In this document: positions 23,453 to 33,172 of the stretch, piece after piece
Position numbering within the stretch: the stretch's first letter is position 1
Layout of the letters: every line of letters begins with the position of its first letter
Origin: DAIDKA01 sp049792815
GTDB taxonomy: Bacteria; Pseudomonadota; Gammaproteobacteria; Steroidobacterales; Steroidobacteraceae
Assembly: GCA_049792815.1 (NCBI GenBank)
Contig: JBARBG010000068.1
Span: 1-38,288, forward strand
DNA length: 38,288 bases
Direction of reading: 5' to 3'
Notes under the pieces: model-generated
Databases searched by the model: none
Seen by the model: the letters and a program-made list of their open reading frames with translations, nothing else
What the model was told of the DNA's origin: nothing
Translations under genes and position numbers: made by a program

Positions 23453-24964
23453 TCAGGGTGCGCGCGCGGTAGCAATCGGCCAGTCCGCCTGCCAGCCGCC
23501 ACCGAGCGCGCGTACCAGATTCACACTCGCCTCCAGTTCGCGCGATTGCAGATCCAGCGTGGCGCGTTGGGCCTGCAGCGCGGCAATCTGCGCGGACACG
23601 ACCTGCAGGTAGTTGACCGCGCCGTTTTCGTACCGGTTCAGTGACAGCGCGAGCGCCCGCTCGGCCGCGACCCCCGCCGCCTGCTGCTGATCGTGCTCCT
23701 GTTGCAGCAGCCGGTTCTCTGCGAGCGCGTCCTCCACCTGCCGGAAAGCCGTCAGGACGGACGCACGATATTGGTTGGTGGCCTCATCGAAGAGGGCATG
23801 GGTCGCCGCCACGACGGCGCGTCGGTAGCCGCCATCAAACAGTGTCAGCGCGGCCTGAGGTCCGATGGCCCAGAAGCGGTTCGGCGCACCCAACAGCCCC
23901 GCGGTCTGGGTGCTTTGCAGCCCCGCCAGTGCCGCCAGCGAAATGCGCGGAAAGAATGCCGCGCGGGCGATGCCGATCTGCGCATTGACGCTCGCCATGG
24001 TGCGTTCGGCTGTCGCCACATCCGGCCGGCGCTCCAGCAGCGTCGCCGGCAGGGCGACCGGCACATTGGGGTACTGGAGCGTGAGATCGCCCCGCGCGAT
24101 CGTGAAACTCGACGCCACCGAGCCGGTCAGCGCCGCGATCGCATGTTCCAGCAGCGCGCGCCGATCGATGACATCCGTCAATGCGGCGCGCGCCGTCTCA
24201 AGCTGTGTCTGGGCCTGCGCCACGTCGAGATCGGAGGAGATTCCGCCCTGGAAGCGCGTGTTGGTCATGTCGACCGCGCGCCCGTAGTCCGTCACAGCTT
24301 CCTCGAGCAACTGGCGCTGCGCGTCCTCACCGCGCAGGTCGATGTAGTCGAGCGCCAGGCGCGCATGCAGATCGAGGCGCACCGATTCCATATCGGCGGA
24401 CAGTGCCTGGGTCTGTGCCGCGCCGGCGGCCACGGCGCTGCGCACCCGGCCCCACAAATCCAGCTCATAATTAAGTGCGCCCCCGATGAAATCATCGTGA
24501 TAGGAATCCGGCTGCGAGGCGGAGCGCAGCGGGCGGTTGTCGGATTGGTGGTCCGTGTTCGTGTACGCCTGCGTGGACAAAGTGGGGAAGAGTGCGCTGC
24601 GCGCTGCGCCTTCCAGGGCCACCGCCTGCTGGTAGCGATCAAGCGCCGCGGCGAGGTCGGGGTTCGCCGCATCGATTTTCGACTCCAGCGCGTCCAGCTC
24701 AGGGTCGCCGAATTCGTGCCACCAGTTGCTGCGCGGCAGCCCGTCAGAGGGGTGCGCCCGGCCCCACACGCACGGTGCCGGAGTGTCCGTGGGCGCGGCG
24801 GATCCGCCGGGTGGCAGGCTCGCGGCGGCGTCACACTCCCTGGAAGCATCGAACTGCTGATACTGCGCCGGAGCAGGATTGGCCGGCGGCCGGTAGCGCG
24901 GCATCAGTGTGCAGGCCGCAAGCGGCAGGCAGACCAGGGGTAGCAGTCGCCGCCACGGCCTCAT
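23453..24964 (-). CDS. Efflux outer-membrane factor, NodT/OprM-type lipoprotein
   Basis: A 503-residue TolC-like lipoprotein. The lipobox LPLAAC puts the lipidated cysteine at residue 18. Two OEP repeats follow. LNYELDLWGRVRSAV and SSDLDVAQAQTQLETARAAL belong to the first, and RRPDVATAERTMASVNAQIG, AAFFPRISL and YENGAVNYLQVVSAQ to the second; all are family landmarks. It forms the outer-membrane duct of the tripartite pump encoded by the two genes upstream and overlaps the adaptor gene by four bases. It appears complete. Confidence 0.93.
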   Translation of the reverse strand: MRPWRRLLPLVCLPLAACTLMPRYRPPANPAPAQYQQFDASRECDAAASLPPGGSAAPTDTPAPCVWGRAHPSDGLPRSNWWHEFGDPELDALESKIDAANPDLAAALDRYQQAVALEGAARSALFPTLSTQAYTNTDHQSDNRPLRSASQPDSYHDDFIGGALNYELDLWGRVRSAVAAGAAQTQALSADMESVRLDLHARLALDYIDLRGEDAQRQLLEEAVTDYGRAVDMTNTRFQGGISSDLDVAQAQTQLETARAALTDVIDRRALLEHAIAALTGSVASSFTIARGDLTLQYPNVPVALPATLLERRPDVATAERTMASVNAQIGIARAAFFPRISLAALAGLQSTQTAGLLGAPNRFWAIGPQAALTLFDGGYRRAVVAATHALFDEATNQYRASVLTAFRQVEDALAENRLLQQEHDQQQAAGVAAERALALSLNRYENGAVNYLQVVSAQIAALQAQRATLDLQSRELEASVNLVRALGGGWQADWPIATARAP

Positions 24965-26145
24965 GGCTGCCCAGCCGTCCCGGCGGCAATAGCCTGCGGC
25001 GGCGCGGCGATGCGCACCAGCTCGCCATTGCTGATCGAATCCGGCGGACTGTCGACCACGCGGTCCTGGGCCGTGACGCCGAGTTTCACATTGACCACAG
25101 CGCCGCGCTCCTCGGCGATCTGGATCGGCTTGAGCAGGATGTGATTGGCGTGATCGACGGTGGCCACCTGCAATCCTTCCTTGCGGAAGATCAAGGCCGT
25201 GGTCGGCACCTGCAGCACGTGCAGCGGCGCCGGGATCTGGAAATGCACCTCAACGTAGCTGCCCGGCAGCAGCAGGTGATCCGCATTGTCGGCCATCAGC
25301 TCGACCTGCATGGTGCGCGAGGCGACGCTGACGGCCTGAGAAATGTCTGCCACTTTTGCGGGCACCAGCACGCCTGGATTCTCCGGCAGCTCCAGTTGCG
25401 CCGTGAGGCCCAACTTTATCTTCCCGGCGTCGGTCTGCGGGACATCGACGTACACCCGGGCCTCATGTTCATCGGCCACGCGAAACAGCTCACTGCCTTT
25501 GCCACCGGCGCCGGCGTTGATCAAATCACCGACATCGGTGTTGCGTGCGGTCAGGATGCCGTCAAATGGCGCGACGACGTGCTTGAATGACGCCAGCGCC
25601 TTGAGCCGGTCCAGATTCGCCTGCGCGGCATCGACCCGCGCCTTGCTGACCGAATAGGCGGCCGCCTTCTCGTCCGCCTCCTGCTGCGACACCGACTGGG
25701 CGGCCAACATTCTCTTCCAGCGTTCGGCCGTGATCTTGTCCAGATCGTCGTTGGCCTTCGCGGTCACCAGTTCGGCTTCGACCTGATGTATCTGCTGATC
25801 CAGCTCCGGTGTCTCGATGTCCGCCAGTGCCTCCCCGGCGTGCACGTGGGCCCCGATATCCACGTACCATTTCTTCAGGTAGCCATCGATGCGGGCGTAG
25901 ATGGGTGCATCGATGTACGCGCTCAGATTGCCGGGAAGCACCAGTTCCTGCATTTTCGCGCTCGGTTGCGGTGAGACGATGTCCACGGTCGGGATCGCCT
26001 GATCATCGGTCCAGTTTTTCACCTGGGCCTGTGCCCGCAGCCGCAAACCAATGCCCAGGGCGATGATGACGCAGACGGCGACGGCTCCCAGGAGCAGCGT
26101 GCGGCGCAGGCGGCGTTGCAACGGGGATGTTTCAGGCTCTGACAT
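24961..26145 (-). CDS. RND efflux periplasmic adaptor (membrane fusion protein)
   Basis: A 394-residue adaptor. One N-terminal membrane anchor lies at ~15-33 (LLLGAVAVCVIIALGIGL). Then come a lipoyl half (VDIGAHVHAGEALADIETPEL), a helical hairpin (~105-165), the second lipoyl half (APFDGILTARNTDVGDLI) and beta-barrel and membrane-proximal domains. It links the inner-membrane pump to the outer-membrane factor. It lies 15 bases after the permease gene and overlaps the outer-membrane factor gene, so the three are translationally coupled. The order, permease first, is less common than adaptor first. Confidence 0.93.
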   Translation of the reverse strand: MSEPETSPLQRRLRRTLLLGAVAVCVIIALGIGLRLRAQAQVKNWTDDQAIPTVDIVSPQPSAKMQELVLPGNLSAYIDAPIYARIDGYLKKWYVDIGAHVHAGEALADIETPELDQQIHQVEAELVTAKANDDLDKITAERWKRMLAAQSVSQQEADEKAAAYSVSKARVDAAQANLDRLKALASFKHVVAPFDGILTARNTDVGDLINAGAGGKGSELFRVADEHEARVYVDVPQTDAGKIKLGLTAQLELPENPGVLVPAKVADISQAVSVASRTMQVELMADNADHLLLPGSYVEVHFQIPAPLHVLQVPTTALIFRKEGLQVATVDHANHILLKPIQIAEERGAVVNVKLGVTAQDRVVDSPPDSISNGELVRIAAPPQAIAAGTAGQP

Positions 26146-26160
26146 GATGGATGGGATCCC

Positions 26161-29100
26161 CTAACTGAGCATCTGGACGGACGGCGCGGGCACGGCCGCG
26201 GGGGCGTCGTTTCGATGCAGAAAACTGAAGATTACGGGCACCAGCAGCAGCGTCGCGACAGTTGCGAACAGCAATCCCCCGATCACGGCTCGACCCAGCG
26301 GCGCATTCTGCTCGCCACCTTCGCCCAATGCGAGAGCCATGGGAATCATGCCGATGATCATGGCCAATGCAGTCATCAGCACCGGCCGAAAGCGTGTCGC
26401 CCCGGCTTCGATGGCCGCGGTTATCGGGTCACGGCCGAGCGCGAGCTGTTCGCGTGCAAAACTCACCACCAGGATGCTGTTCGCCGTGCCGACGCCCATC
26501 GCCATCATCGCCCCGGTCAGGGCTGGCACCGAGAGGGTGGTGCCGGTGACGAAGAGGATCCAGGTGATGCCGGCCAGCGCGGCCGGAAGCGCGCATACGA
26601 CCACGAACGGATCCAGCCAGGACTGGAAGTCCACGACCAGCAGCAGGTAAATGAGCACAAAGGCACCGGCGATCCCCAGCAGCAGCCCCGTATAGGAATC
26701 ATTCATGGTCTGCACCTGGCCGCGCACCGCCACGGTCGAGCCGGGCGGCACCTGATCGGCGGTCTGTTTGAGGATGGCGCTGATGTCGGCGGCCACGGCG
26801 CCCAGGTCCCGGCCCTGCACGGTTGCATACAGGTCCATGGTGGGCTGGACGTCGTAGTGCGAAACCACACCTTCAGCGCGGCTCTGCGTGATCGTCGCCA
26901 GGCCGCCCAGCAGTTGCGGGGTTCCCCCGGCAGCGCCGCTGACCGGAACATTCTCCAGGTCCGAGAGGGTGTCGATCCGGTATTGCGGTGTCTGCGCCAC
27001 CAGCGGATAGGACACCTTGTTGTCCGGATTGACCCAGAAATTGGGCGATACCTGCGCACTGCCCGACAGCGATACCAGCAGGCTATTGGCAACGTCGCGC
27101 TGGGTCAGACCCACCTGGGTCGCGCGGATGCGATCGACCGTGACGTTGAGCACCGGCTGATCGAAGGTCTGTTGCATGCGCAGGTCCGCGATGCCCGACA
27201 CATGTCGCAGCTTCCCCAGTAGCGACTGTGCGTAGCGCGCATTCTCATCGCGCTTGAAGCCGATCACCTGCACATCAATCGGTGCCGGCTGGCCGAAATT
27301 CAGGATCTGGCTGACGATGTCCGCCGGCAGGAACGCATACGTCGCCTGCGGATACAGGCGGGGCAGCCGCTCGCGCAGCAGCTTGACGTAGTCATCGGTG
27401 GGTCGGTGAGCACCCTGCAGGTTGATGAGGATGTCGGCATCCGCTGGCCCTATCGGCGCGGAATTGCTGTAGGTGATGTTGATGCCGCTGATCGGCAGCC
27501 CGATATTGTCGATCATGCCCGCCAGCTCCTCCGGCGGAATGAGCTGGCGAATCGTGTTCTCGATCTGATCGCAAAGCCGGGCAGTTTCCTCGATGCGTGT
27601 GCCGGCCTGAGCGCGCACGTGCAGCTTGATCTCGCCCGAGTCCACCGAGGGGAAGAAGTTCTCGCCGAGCCAGGGCGCCAGCACGGCCACCGAGGCGACC
27701 ACGAAGGCCAGGAACACACCCATGAACAGTACCCGTCGCCCCATCGCGAGCCGGAGCACCTGCGTATAAAGAACGCGCGTGTCGGCAACGCCGCGCTCGA
27801 AGCGGCGTTGAAAGCGCACCAGGACATTGGCGCCGCGGGGCTCCACCGCTGCGCCATGCGTGGCGCCGGCGACCCCGGGGTCGTGGCTTGTAAGCAGGTA
27901 ACTTGCCAGCACCGGCACCAGGGTGCGCGACAGGATGAACGAGCCCAGCAGCGCGAACACCACTGCCTCTGCCATCGGCACGAACAAATAGCGCGCAACG
28001 CCAGTCAGGTAGAACATGGGTACGAACACGATGCTGATCGACAGAAACGAAAACAATGCCGGAATGATGATCTGCTGGCCGCCGTCAAGCACGGCTTGCC
28101 TGACAGCCTTGCCCTGCTCCAGGTGCCAGTTGATGTTCTCGATGGTGACGGTTGCGTCATCCACGAGAATGCCGACGGCCAGCGCCAGGCCGCCGAGCGT
28201 CATGACATTGATGGTCTGGCCGAGCATGGACAGGCACAGGATCGAGGTCAGGACGGCCAGCGGAATCGACAGGGTGATGATCAGGGTTGAGCGTACGCTG
28301 CCCAGAAACAGCAGGATCATCAGCGCCGTCAGCACCGCAGCGATGATGCCCTCACGCGCCACACCCATGACCGCGGCCTTGACGAAAATCGACTGATCTC
28401 CGACCAGCCCGATGTGCAGCCCGGCCGGCGCACCGGCCTTGATCAGTGGCAGCAGCTCCTTGACCTGGCTGATGATGCTGAGCGTGGAAACCGAGCCGTT
28501 CTTCTGAATGGTTGTCAGCACCGAATGCAGGCCGTTGACCCGCACCATATTCTGCTGCGGTGAGTAACCGTCGCGGACGTGGGCGACGTCACGCAGATAG
28601 ACCACTGTTCCATCCACGCGCTTGATCGGCAGGTTGTTCAGCGCGTCCAGCGAATCGGTGCTGGCATTGAGCAGCACCTCATATTCGAACTTCCCGATCT
28701 TTTCGGTGCCTGCCGGAAGCAGCAGGTTCTGCAGTTGAATGGCGTTGACCACATCGTCGGGCGTCAGGTTCTTCTCGTGCAGCGCCGCCGGATCGAGGTC
28801 GACCTGAACCTGGCGGTTCTTGCCGCCGTATGGCGACGGCACGGCGGCGCCCTCGACTTCGGCGAGTCGTGGACGGATGAAGTTGTTGGAAAGGTCGTAC
28901 AGCTGCTGATCCGTGAGCGACTTGCCCGACAGGGCGAGCTGCAGTACCGGTACGCTGGAGGCGTTGTAGCTGAGGATCTGCGGCGGCGTGATGCCCGGGG
29001 GCAGCCGCTTGAGCACCGTTTGGGATATGCCGATGACCTCGCTCAGCGCGGTGTCGACATTGACCTCCGGGTGGAAGAACACCTTGACGACACCGACGCC

Positions 29101-29361
29101 GGGCAGCGACTGGGACTCGATGTGATCGATGCCGGTGACCGCCGTCGTCATCTGCCGCTCGTAGTAGGTGATGATGCGGTTGGACATGTCGGCAGGGGGC
29201 ATGCCCACGTAGGTCCACACCACGCTGATCACCGGCAGCTTGATGTCCGGCAGGATGTCGATCGGGGTGCGCAGTCCCGCCAGCGAACCGAACAGCACGA
29301 TCACGATGGCCAATACGAAGAAGCTGTAGGGGTTGCGTAGGGCGGTTCGAATGATCCACAT
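26161..29361 (-). CDS. RND-family efflux permease
   Basis: A 1066-residue pump with the twelve-helix, two-large-loop plan of AcrB-like exporters. LRTPIDILPDIKLPVISV follows the first helix. The proton-relay aspartate pair is in helix four (LAVGILVDDATVTIEN). GSVRSTLIITLSIPLAV and MAMGVGTANSILVVSFAREQ are conserved helix motifs, and the C-terminal half repeats the fold. It exports small molecules using the proton gradient; the substrate cannot be told. The aspartates argue against an inactive copy. A two-component system encoded 166 bases upstream on the same strand may control it. Confidence 0.93.
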   Translation of the reverse strand: MWIIRTALRNPYSFFVLAIVIVLFGSLAGLRTPIDILPDIKLPVISVVWTYVGMPPADMSNRIITYYERQMTTAVTGIDHIESQSLPGVGVVKVFFHPEVNVDTALSEVIGISQTVLKRLPPGITPPQILSYNASSVPVLQLALSGKSLTDQQLYDLSNNFIRPRLAEVEGAAVPSPYGGKNRQVQVDLDPAALHEKNLTPDDVVNAIQLQNLLLPAGTEKIGKFEYEVLLNASTDSLDALNNLPIKRVDGTVVYLRDVAHVRDGYSPQQNMVRVNGLHSVLTTIQKNGSVSTLSIISQVKELLPLIKAGAPAGLHIGLVGDQSIFVKAAVMGVAREGIIAAVLTALMILLFLGSVRSTLIITLSIPLAVLTSILCLSMLGQTINVMTLGGLALAVGILVDDATVTIENINWHLEQGKAVRQAVLDGGQQIIIPALFSFLSISIVFVPMFYLTGVARYLFVPMAEAVVFALLGSFILSRTLVPVLASYLLTSHDPGVAGATHGAAVEPRGANVLVRFQRRFERGVADTRVLYTQVLRLAMGRRVLFMGVFLAFVVASVAVLAPWLGENFFPSVDSGEIKLHVRAQAGTRIEETARLCDQIENTIRQLIPPEELAGMIDNIGLPISGINITYSNSAPIGPADADILINLQGAHRPTDDYVKLLRERLPRLYPQATYAFLPADIVSQILNFGQPAPIDVQVIGFKRDENARYAQSLLGKLRHVSGIADLRMQQTFDQPVLNVTVDRIRATQVGLTQRDVANSLLVSLSGSAQVSPNFWVNPDNKVSYPLVAQTPQYRIDTLSDLENVPVSGAAGGTPQLLGGLATITQSRAEGVVSHYDVQPTMDLYATVQGRDLGAVAADISAILKQTADQVPPGSTVAVRGQVQTMNDSYTGLLLGIAGAFVLIYLLLVVDFQSWLDPFVVVCALPAALAGITWILFVTGTTLSVPALTGAMMAMGVGTANSILVVSFAREQLALGRDPITAAIEAGATRFRPVLMTALAMIIGMIPMALALGEGGEQNAPLGRAVIGGLLFATVATLLLVPVIFSFLHRNDAPAAVPAPSVQMLS

Positions 29362-29527
29362 GGGCGGTAGCTCTTAAGTCGGGTGCGCGGCTGCGTGTCC
29401 GCAACAGCATAGGGGGCATGATGCCGCGCGGCCCGGGGTTCTGAGGGCGCAAATTGCACCGTACCGTGTCGCCTCGCGGCGGCTGAAACACTCGGTTACA
29501 GAAATAAACACTCCGGCTAACGGGTTT

Positions 29528-30877
29528 TCAGGGCGCCACGGGCGGGGCGGCGGGTAGCCGCATCGCCGGAAGGCATATGCGTACACACAGGCCGTGGGCC
29601 TCAAGGTCGCGCAGCTCGATGGTACCGCCGTGCGCGAGGATGATCGAACGTGCGATGGACAGACCGAGCCCCATTCCCTGCCGATCCGATTCACGGGCTT
29701 CGTCAGTGCGATAGAAGGGCTCGAAAACCTTGGTCTTCTCGCTGTCGGGAATGCCCGGGCCGTCATCCTGGATTTCGATGACGAAGCCGCCATCAGCACT
29801 GCCCTGCAGGCTGACCGAGGCATGCTCGCCGTATTTGGCCGCATTGGTCACCACATTGGTCAGCGCCCGCAACATGGCCTGCGGTTTGCACCGGTAGTGG
29901 CCGCGTTGCGGTGCGCCGTAGGTGACCTGACCGCCCAGATCCGATACCAGGTCGCACACGGTCTGCAGCAGGGAATCCAGGTCGACCACCTCGCGCGGCT
30001 CCGCATCATCCACGCCGCGCACGAAGGACAGCGCCGAGGTCAGCATGATCTGCATGGCCTCGATGTCGGACAGCATCTTGTCCTTGTCATCCGCCCGGTC
30101 GGTCTCCACGCGCAAGCGCAACCGCGTCAGCGGTGTGCCCAGATCGTGGCTGATGGCGCCGAGCATGAGCGTTCTATCGGTCAGCAGGCGCTGCAATCGC
30201 ACCTGCATTTCGTTGAAGGCGCCGATCGCCCGCTGCAGTTCCGGCGGGCCATGCACCGCCAGCGGCGGGGAATGCACATCGACGCCGACGCGCTCGGCCG
30301 CACGCGCGAAACGGTCCAGCGGGTGATTGACGGTCCAGGTCACCCAGAACGACAGTCCGGCAATGGCGAAGATCAGGAATGCGACCGTTGCCAGCTCCTC
30401 GAGCAGGCCGACCCGGATCTCAAGACCCACCGGGGCGGTGATCTGGACCGCCCCACCACCCGGCAGCAGCAAGGTGATGAGTTTGGAATTGCCGGTGCTG
30501 TCCTGCACGCTGAACGGCACGGCGGGCGCCTCTTGGCTCAGCCTCGCCGCCAATTGCGCCCGCAGGTCCGGGTCCGGCGCCGCCTGCAGCGGCGGCAACC
30601 GCTGCGTCCCGGCCTGGTAGCGCACACGAAACTGCGGTTCATCCCAAAGGCGCGCAAAGGACTCCCGCTGGGCGGAGGGCACCGACTCGAGCAGCTGCAC
30701 GACCATGGCCACCTTGGTGACGGCGAGATCGGGGCGCAGCACGCGCCGCCATTGCGGCAGCGCCACAAGGTAGAGCGCGCCGGCGATGATCTGCGAGAGC
30801 AGTACGCCGAGAATGAGGATGGCGGCCACCTGCCCGCGAAAGCCGGCCGGCAGCAGCCAGCGCTGCAGGCGTTTCAA
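29528..30877 (-). CDS. Sensor histidine kinase, EnvZ-like
   Basis: A 449-residue membrane kinase. It has helices at ~16-40 and ~162-183 with a ~120-residue periplasmic domain between, a HAMP domain (~183-237), and His244 in AISHDLGTPLTRLR as phosphorylation site. The family usually has Arg where this one has Gly in DLGTPL. The ATPase domain has DDGPGIP and GMGLGLSIARSII. The gene overlaps the response-regulator gene by four bases. It is probably an envelope-stress or osmolarity sensor acting on the downstream efflux operon, by position only. Confidence 0.92.
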   Translation of the reverse strand: MKRLQRWLLPAGFRGQVAAILILGVLLSQIIAGALYLVALPQWRRVLRPDLAVTKVAMVVQLLESVPSAQRESFARLWDEPQFRVRYQAGTQRLPPLQAAPDPDLRAQLAARLSQEAPAVPFSVQDSTGNSKLITLLLPGGGAVQITAPVGLEIRVGLLEELATVAFLIFAIAGLSFWVTWTVNHPLDRFARAAERVGVDVHSPPLAVHGPPELQRAIGAFNEMQVRLQRLLTDRTLMLGAISHDLGTPLTRLRLRVETDRADDKDKMLSDIEAMQIMLTSALSFVRGVDDAEPREVVDLDSLLQTVCDLVSDLGGQVTYGAPQRGHYRCKPQAMLRALTNVVTNAAKYGEHASVSLQGSADGGFVIEIQDDGPGIPDSEKTKVFEPFYRTDEARESDRQGMGLGLSIARSIILAHGGTIELRDLEAHGLCVRICLPAMRLPAAPPVAP

Positions 30878-31590
30878 GCGGCGGTGACCTCGGCGGTGAA
30901 GATATAGCCTCCGGAGCGCACGGTCTGGATGATCAGCGGATCCTTCGGATCGGCTTCTATCTTACGTCGCAGGCGGCTGACCTGGATATCGATGCTGCGA
31001 TCAAACAGGGCCGGGTTGCGCCCGCGGGTAAGGTCCAGCAGCTGATCGCGGGTGAGAATCCGGTTGGGTCGTTCGCAGAAGGCGGCCAGCAGTTCAAATT
31101 CGCCGCCGGTTAAGGGGACCTGGGCGCCGTCCACAGAAGTCAGCCGCCGAGTCCCCATGTCCAGTTTCCAGCCCGCGAACTGCAGTACCGAACGCTGCCG
31201 CGCCTGGGGAGTGCCGATCGACTGTGCACGTCGCAGCAGTGCGCGGATGCGCGCCAGCAGCTCATGGGTGCCGAAGGGTTTGGTCAGGTAGTCGTCGGCG
31301 CCGATCTCCAGGCCCACCACCCGGTCGACTTCGCTGGCGCGCGCCGTAAGCATGATGATCGGAACAGTGCTGCTGGCGCGAACCCGACGGCACAGCGACA
31401 GGCCATCTTCCTTAGGCAGCATGATGTCGAGGATCAGCAGATCGATGCGACTCACGCCCAGCATTCGGTCCATTTCGCGACCGTCCCTGGCGACGCTCAA
31501 CCTGTAGCCGTTGTGCTCGAGGAAGTCCGCCACCAGGCCCCGGATATCCGGATCGTCCTCGACAAACAGGATGTGCGGTGACTGCTCCAT
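30874..31590 (-). CDS. Response regulator, OmpR family
   Basis: A 238-residue regulator from the ATG at 31590; a longer frame upstream gives non-family residues. The receiver domain has Glu11-Asp12 (FVEDDPDI), phosphoacceptor Asp55 (ILDIMLPKEDG), Thr in MLTARASE and Lys in DDYLTKPFG. The winged-helix output domain contains LTGGEFELLAAFCERP and SIDIQVSRLRRKIE. It works with the kinase gene it overlaps. Likely targets are the efflux operon downstream and possibly the divergent porin gene at 31772, whose leader holds two TGTAAC copies; both are inference. Confidence 0.93.
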   Translation of the reverse strand: MEQSPHILFVEDDPDIRGLVADFLEHNGYRLSVARDGREMDRMLGVSRIDLLILDIMLPKEDGLSLCRRVRASSTVPIIMLTARASEVDRVVGLEIGADDYLTKPFGTHELLARIRALLRRAQSIGTPQARQRSVLQFAGWKLDMGTRRLTSVDGAQVPLTGGEFELLAAFCERPNRILTRDQLLDLTRGRNPALFDRSIDIQVSRLRRKIEADPKDPLIIQTVRSGGYIFTAEVTAA

Positions 31591-31771
31591 GCAGGTCAAG
31601 TATTCCAGCCTCAATCGCCCCAGCGGAAGGATTTTTGTAACGGAACGCAACAGGCCGGGCGGCCCGCTGCTACCAGTCTGTAACCGCCGCGCGACTGACG
31701 TTATAACCGGCGCTCCCTAGACTCTCCCCTGCAGCTTAGGACGATGATTTCCAGATGACACGGAGAGGCGA

Positions 31772-33172
31772 GTGAGTCATACCAGTTGGAAGTTGAGCGC
31801 CATGGGTCGCGGTGGCCGCGCGCTGCTGTTGGTCAGTGCTTTGGCCGCGGTCCCCGCGTTTGCACAGCAAAAGAGCGGACCGGGCGTGCCTGCGGATGAC
31901 AGCCTGACATGGAATGGCATTACGCTGTATGGCGTCATCGATGCCGGCATCCAATACGATACCCACAGCGCGCCCTTCACCCCGTACCGTCCCGCGGCCA
32001 GCGGCAACATCGTCCGGGCGAACGATTATGAATCCCCTGTCGGTGTGACGCCCAGCAACATGGGCCAGTCGCGAGTCGGCCTGCAGGGCAACGAACCCTT
32101 GATTGGCGGCTGGTCAGCCACATTCCAGATCGAGAGCTTTTTCAATCCACAGTCCGGGCAGATTGCGGACTCTCTGAAGTCGCTGGCGGCGAACAACGGT
32201 AAAGCCGTGGGCAACCAGAGCGTCGGGGTCGATGGCAGTTCGGCCGGTCAGGCCTTTCAGACCGCCTACGGCGGGGTGAAGTCGGACCGCTTCGGCGCTC
32301 TAACCATCGGTCGTCAGGTGTCGCTGCTGTCGGAAGGTACCATCCAGTACGATCCGAATTTCCACGCTACTGCGTTTGGCGTGCTCGGTGCGTCAAATAC
32401 CTACTCGGGCGGGGGCAGCAGCGAAACCAATCGGCTCGATGACGCGGTGAAGTACCTCGTCAAGCACGGTGCCGTGCACTTCGGTGCGCTGTACAAGTTC
32501 AACGATTCCGGCGGGGCCGCCAGCACGGCCTACCAGGCGAATGTCGGTGCCAGCTTCGCCGGCGTGTCGGTTGATGCGTACTACTCGAAGATCAACGACG
32601 CCATCACGGCCAGCGCTCTGAGCGCGACTCAGGTCGCCGGACTTCCCGCGTTGGGATATTCGCCGTCGAATTCTGTGGCGGCGACCGTCTCGGACAACAC
32701 CACCTACGCGCTCATGGGATCCTACAAGCTGGACCCGGTTAAATTCTTTGCCGGCTACATCCACATCAAGTATGCCGATCCGAACGCGCCGCTGAGCGCG
32801 GGGTACGCGGACATCGGAGGGTATGTGCTGGCCTTTGTGACCAACAATGCCTACCTGGATGAAAAAATGGTTCAGTTGTATTGGACCGGCGTTCGTTACA
32901 CCGTGGTTCCCGGCCTGGACCTGACGGCGGCCTACTACGGCGTCTATCAGAATGCCTATGGCACCAAGACTCTGGCGGGCTGCTCAACCAGTGCACACAG
33001 CCAGTGCAGCGGCAACCTCCAGGGCATCTCCTTTGATGCTGACTACCGCTTCAACGTGCACTTCGACGCCTATCTGGGCGCGCTGTACAGCGGCGTGCAC
33101 GATGGCATGGCGAGCGGCTACCTCTACTCGACCAACATCAACCCCACCATAGGCGTGCGCTTCAAATTTTAG
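31772..33172 (+). CDS. Outer-membrane porin, general (Gram-negative Porin_4-like) type
   Basis: A 466-residue precursor with a GTG start and a GGAGAGGC ribosome-binding site; ATG 31802 is an alternative. The signal peptide ends near PAFAQQ (residue ~31). The mature protein starts with LTWNGITLYGVIDAGIQY, then has GQSRVGLQGNEPLIGGWSA, GVKSDRFGALTIGRQ and a final strand ending GVRFKF with C-terminal Phe, as in trimeric porins. It is a paralogue of the porin at 19068, but shorter. It is divergent from the two-component system, an arrangement like that of OmpR-controlled porins. Its stop codon overlaps the stop of the convergent gene. Confidence 0.87.
   Translation: MSHTSWKLSAMGRGGRALLLVSALAAVPAFAQQKSGPGVPADDSLTWNGITLYGVIDAGIQYDTHSAPFTPYRPAASGNIVRANDYESPVGVTPSNMGQSRVGLQGNEPLIGGWSATFQIESFFNPQSGQIADSLKSLAANNGKAVGNQSVGVDGSSAGQAFQTAYGGVKSDRFGALTIGRQVSLLSEGTIQYDPNFHATAFGVLGASNTYSGGGSSETNRLDDAVKYLVKHGAVHFGALYKFNDSGGAASTAYQANVGASFAGVSVDAYYSKINDAITASALSATQVAGLPALGYSPSNSVAATVSDNTTYALMGSYKLDPVKFFAGYIHIKYADPNAPLSAGYADIGGYVLAFVTNNAYLDEKMVQLYWTGVRYTVVPGLDLTAAYYGVYQNAYGTKTLAGCSTSAHSQCSGNLQGISFDADYRFNVHFDAYLGALYSGVHDGMASGYLYSTNINPTIGVRFKF

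Noticed and set aside
26215..28290. Plus-strand ORFs of 335 and 294 codons opposite the RND permease
   Set aside because: The permease frame is complete with family motifs; these are His/Gln/Arg-rich shadows.
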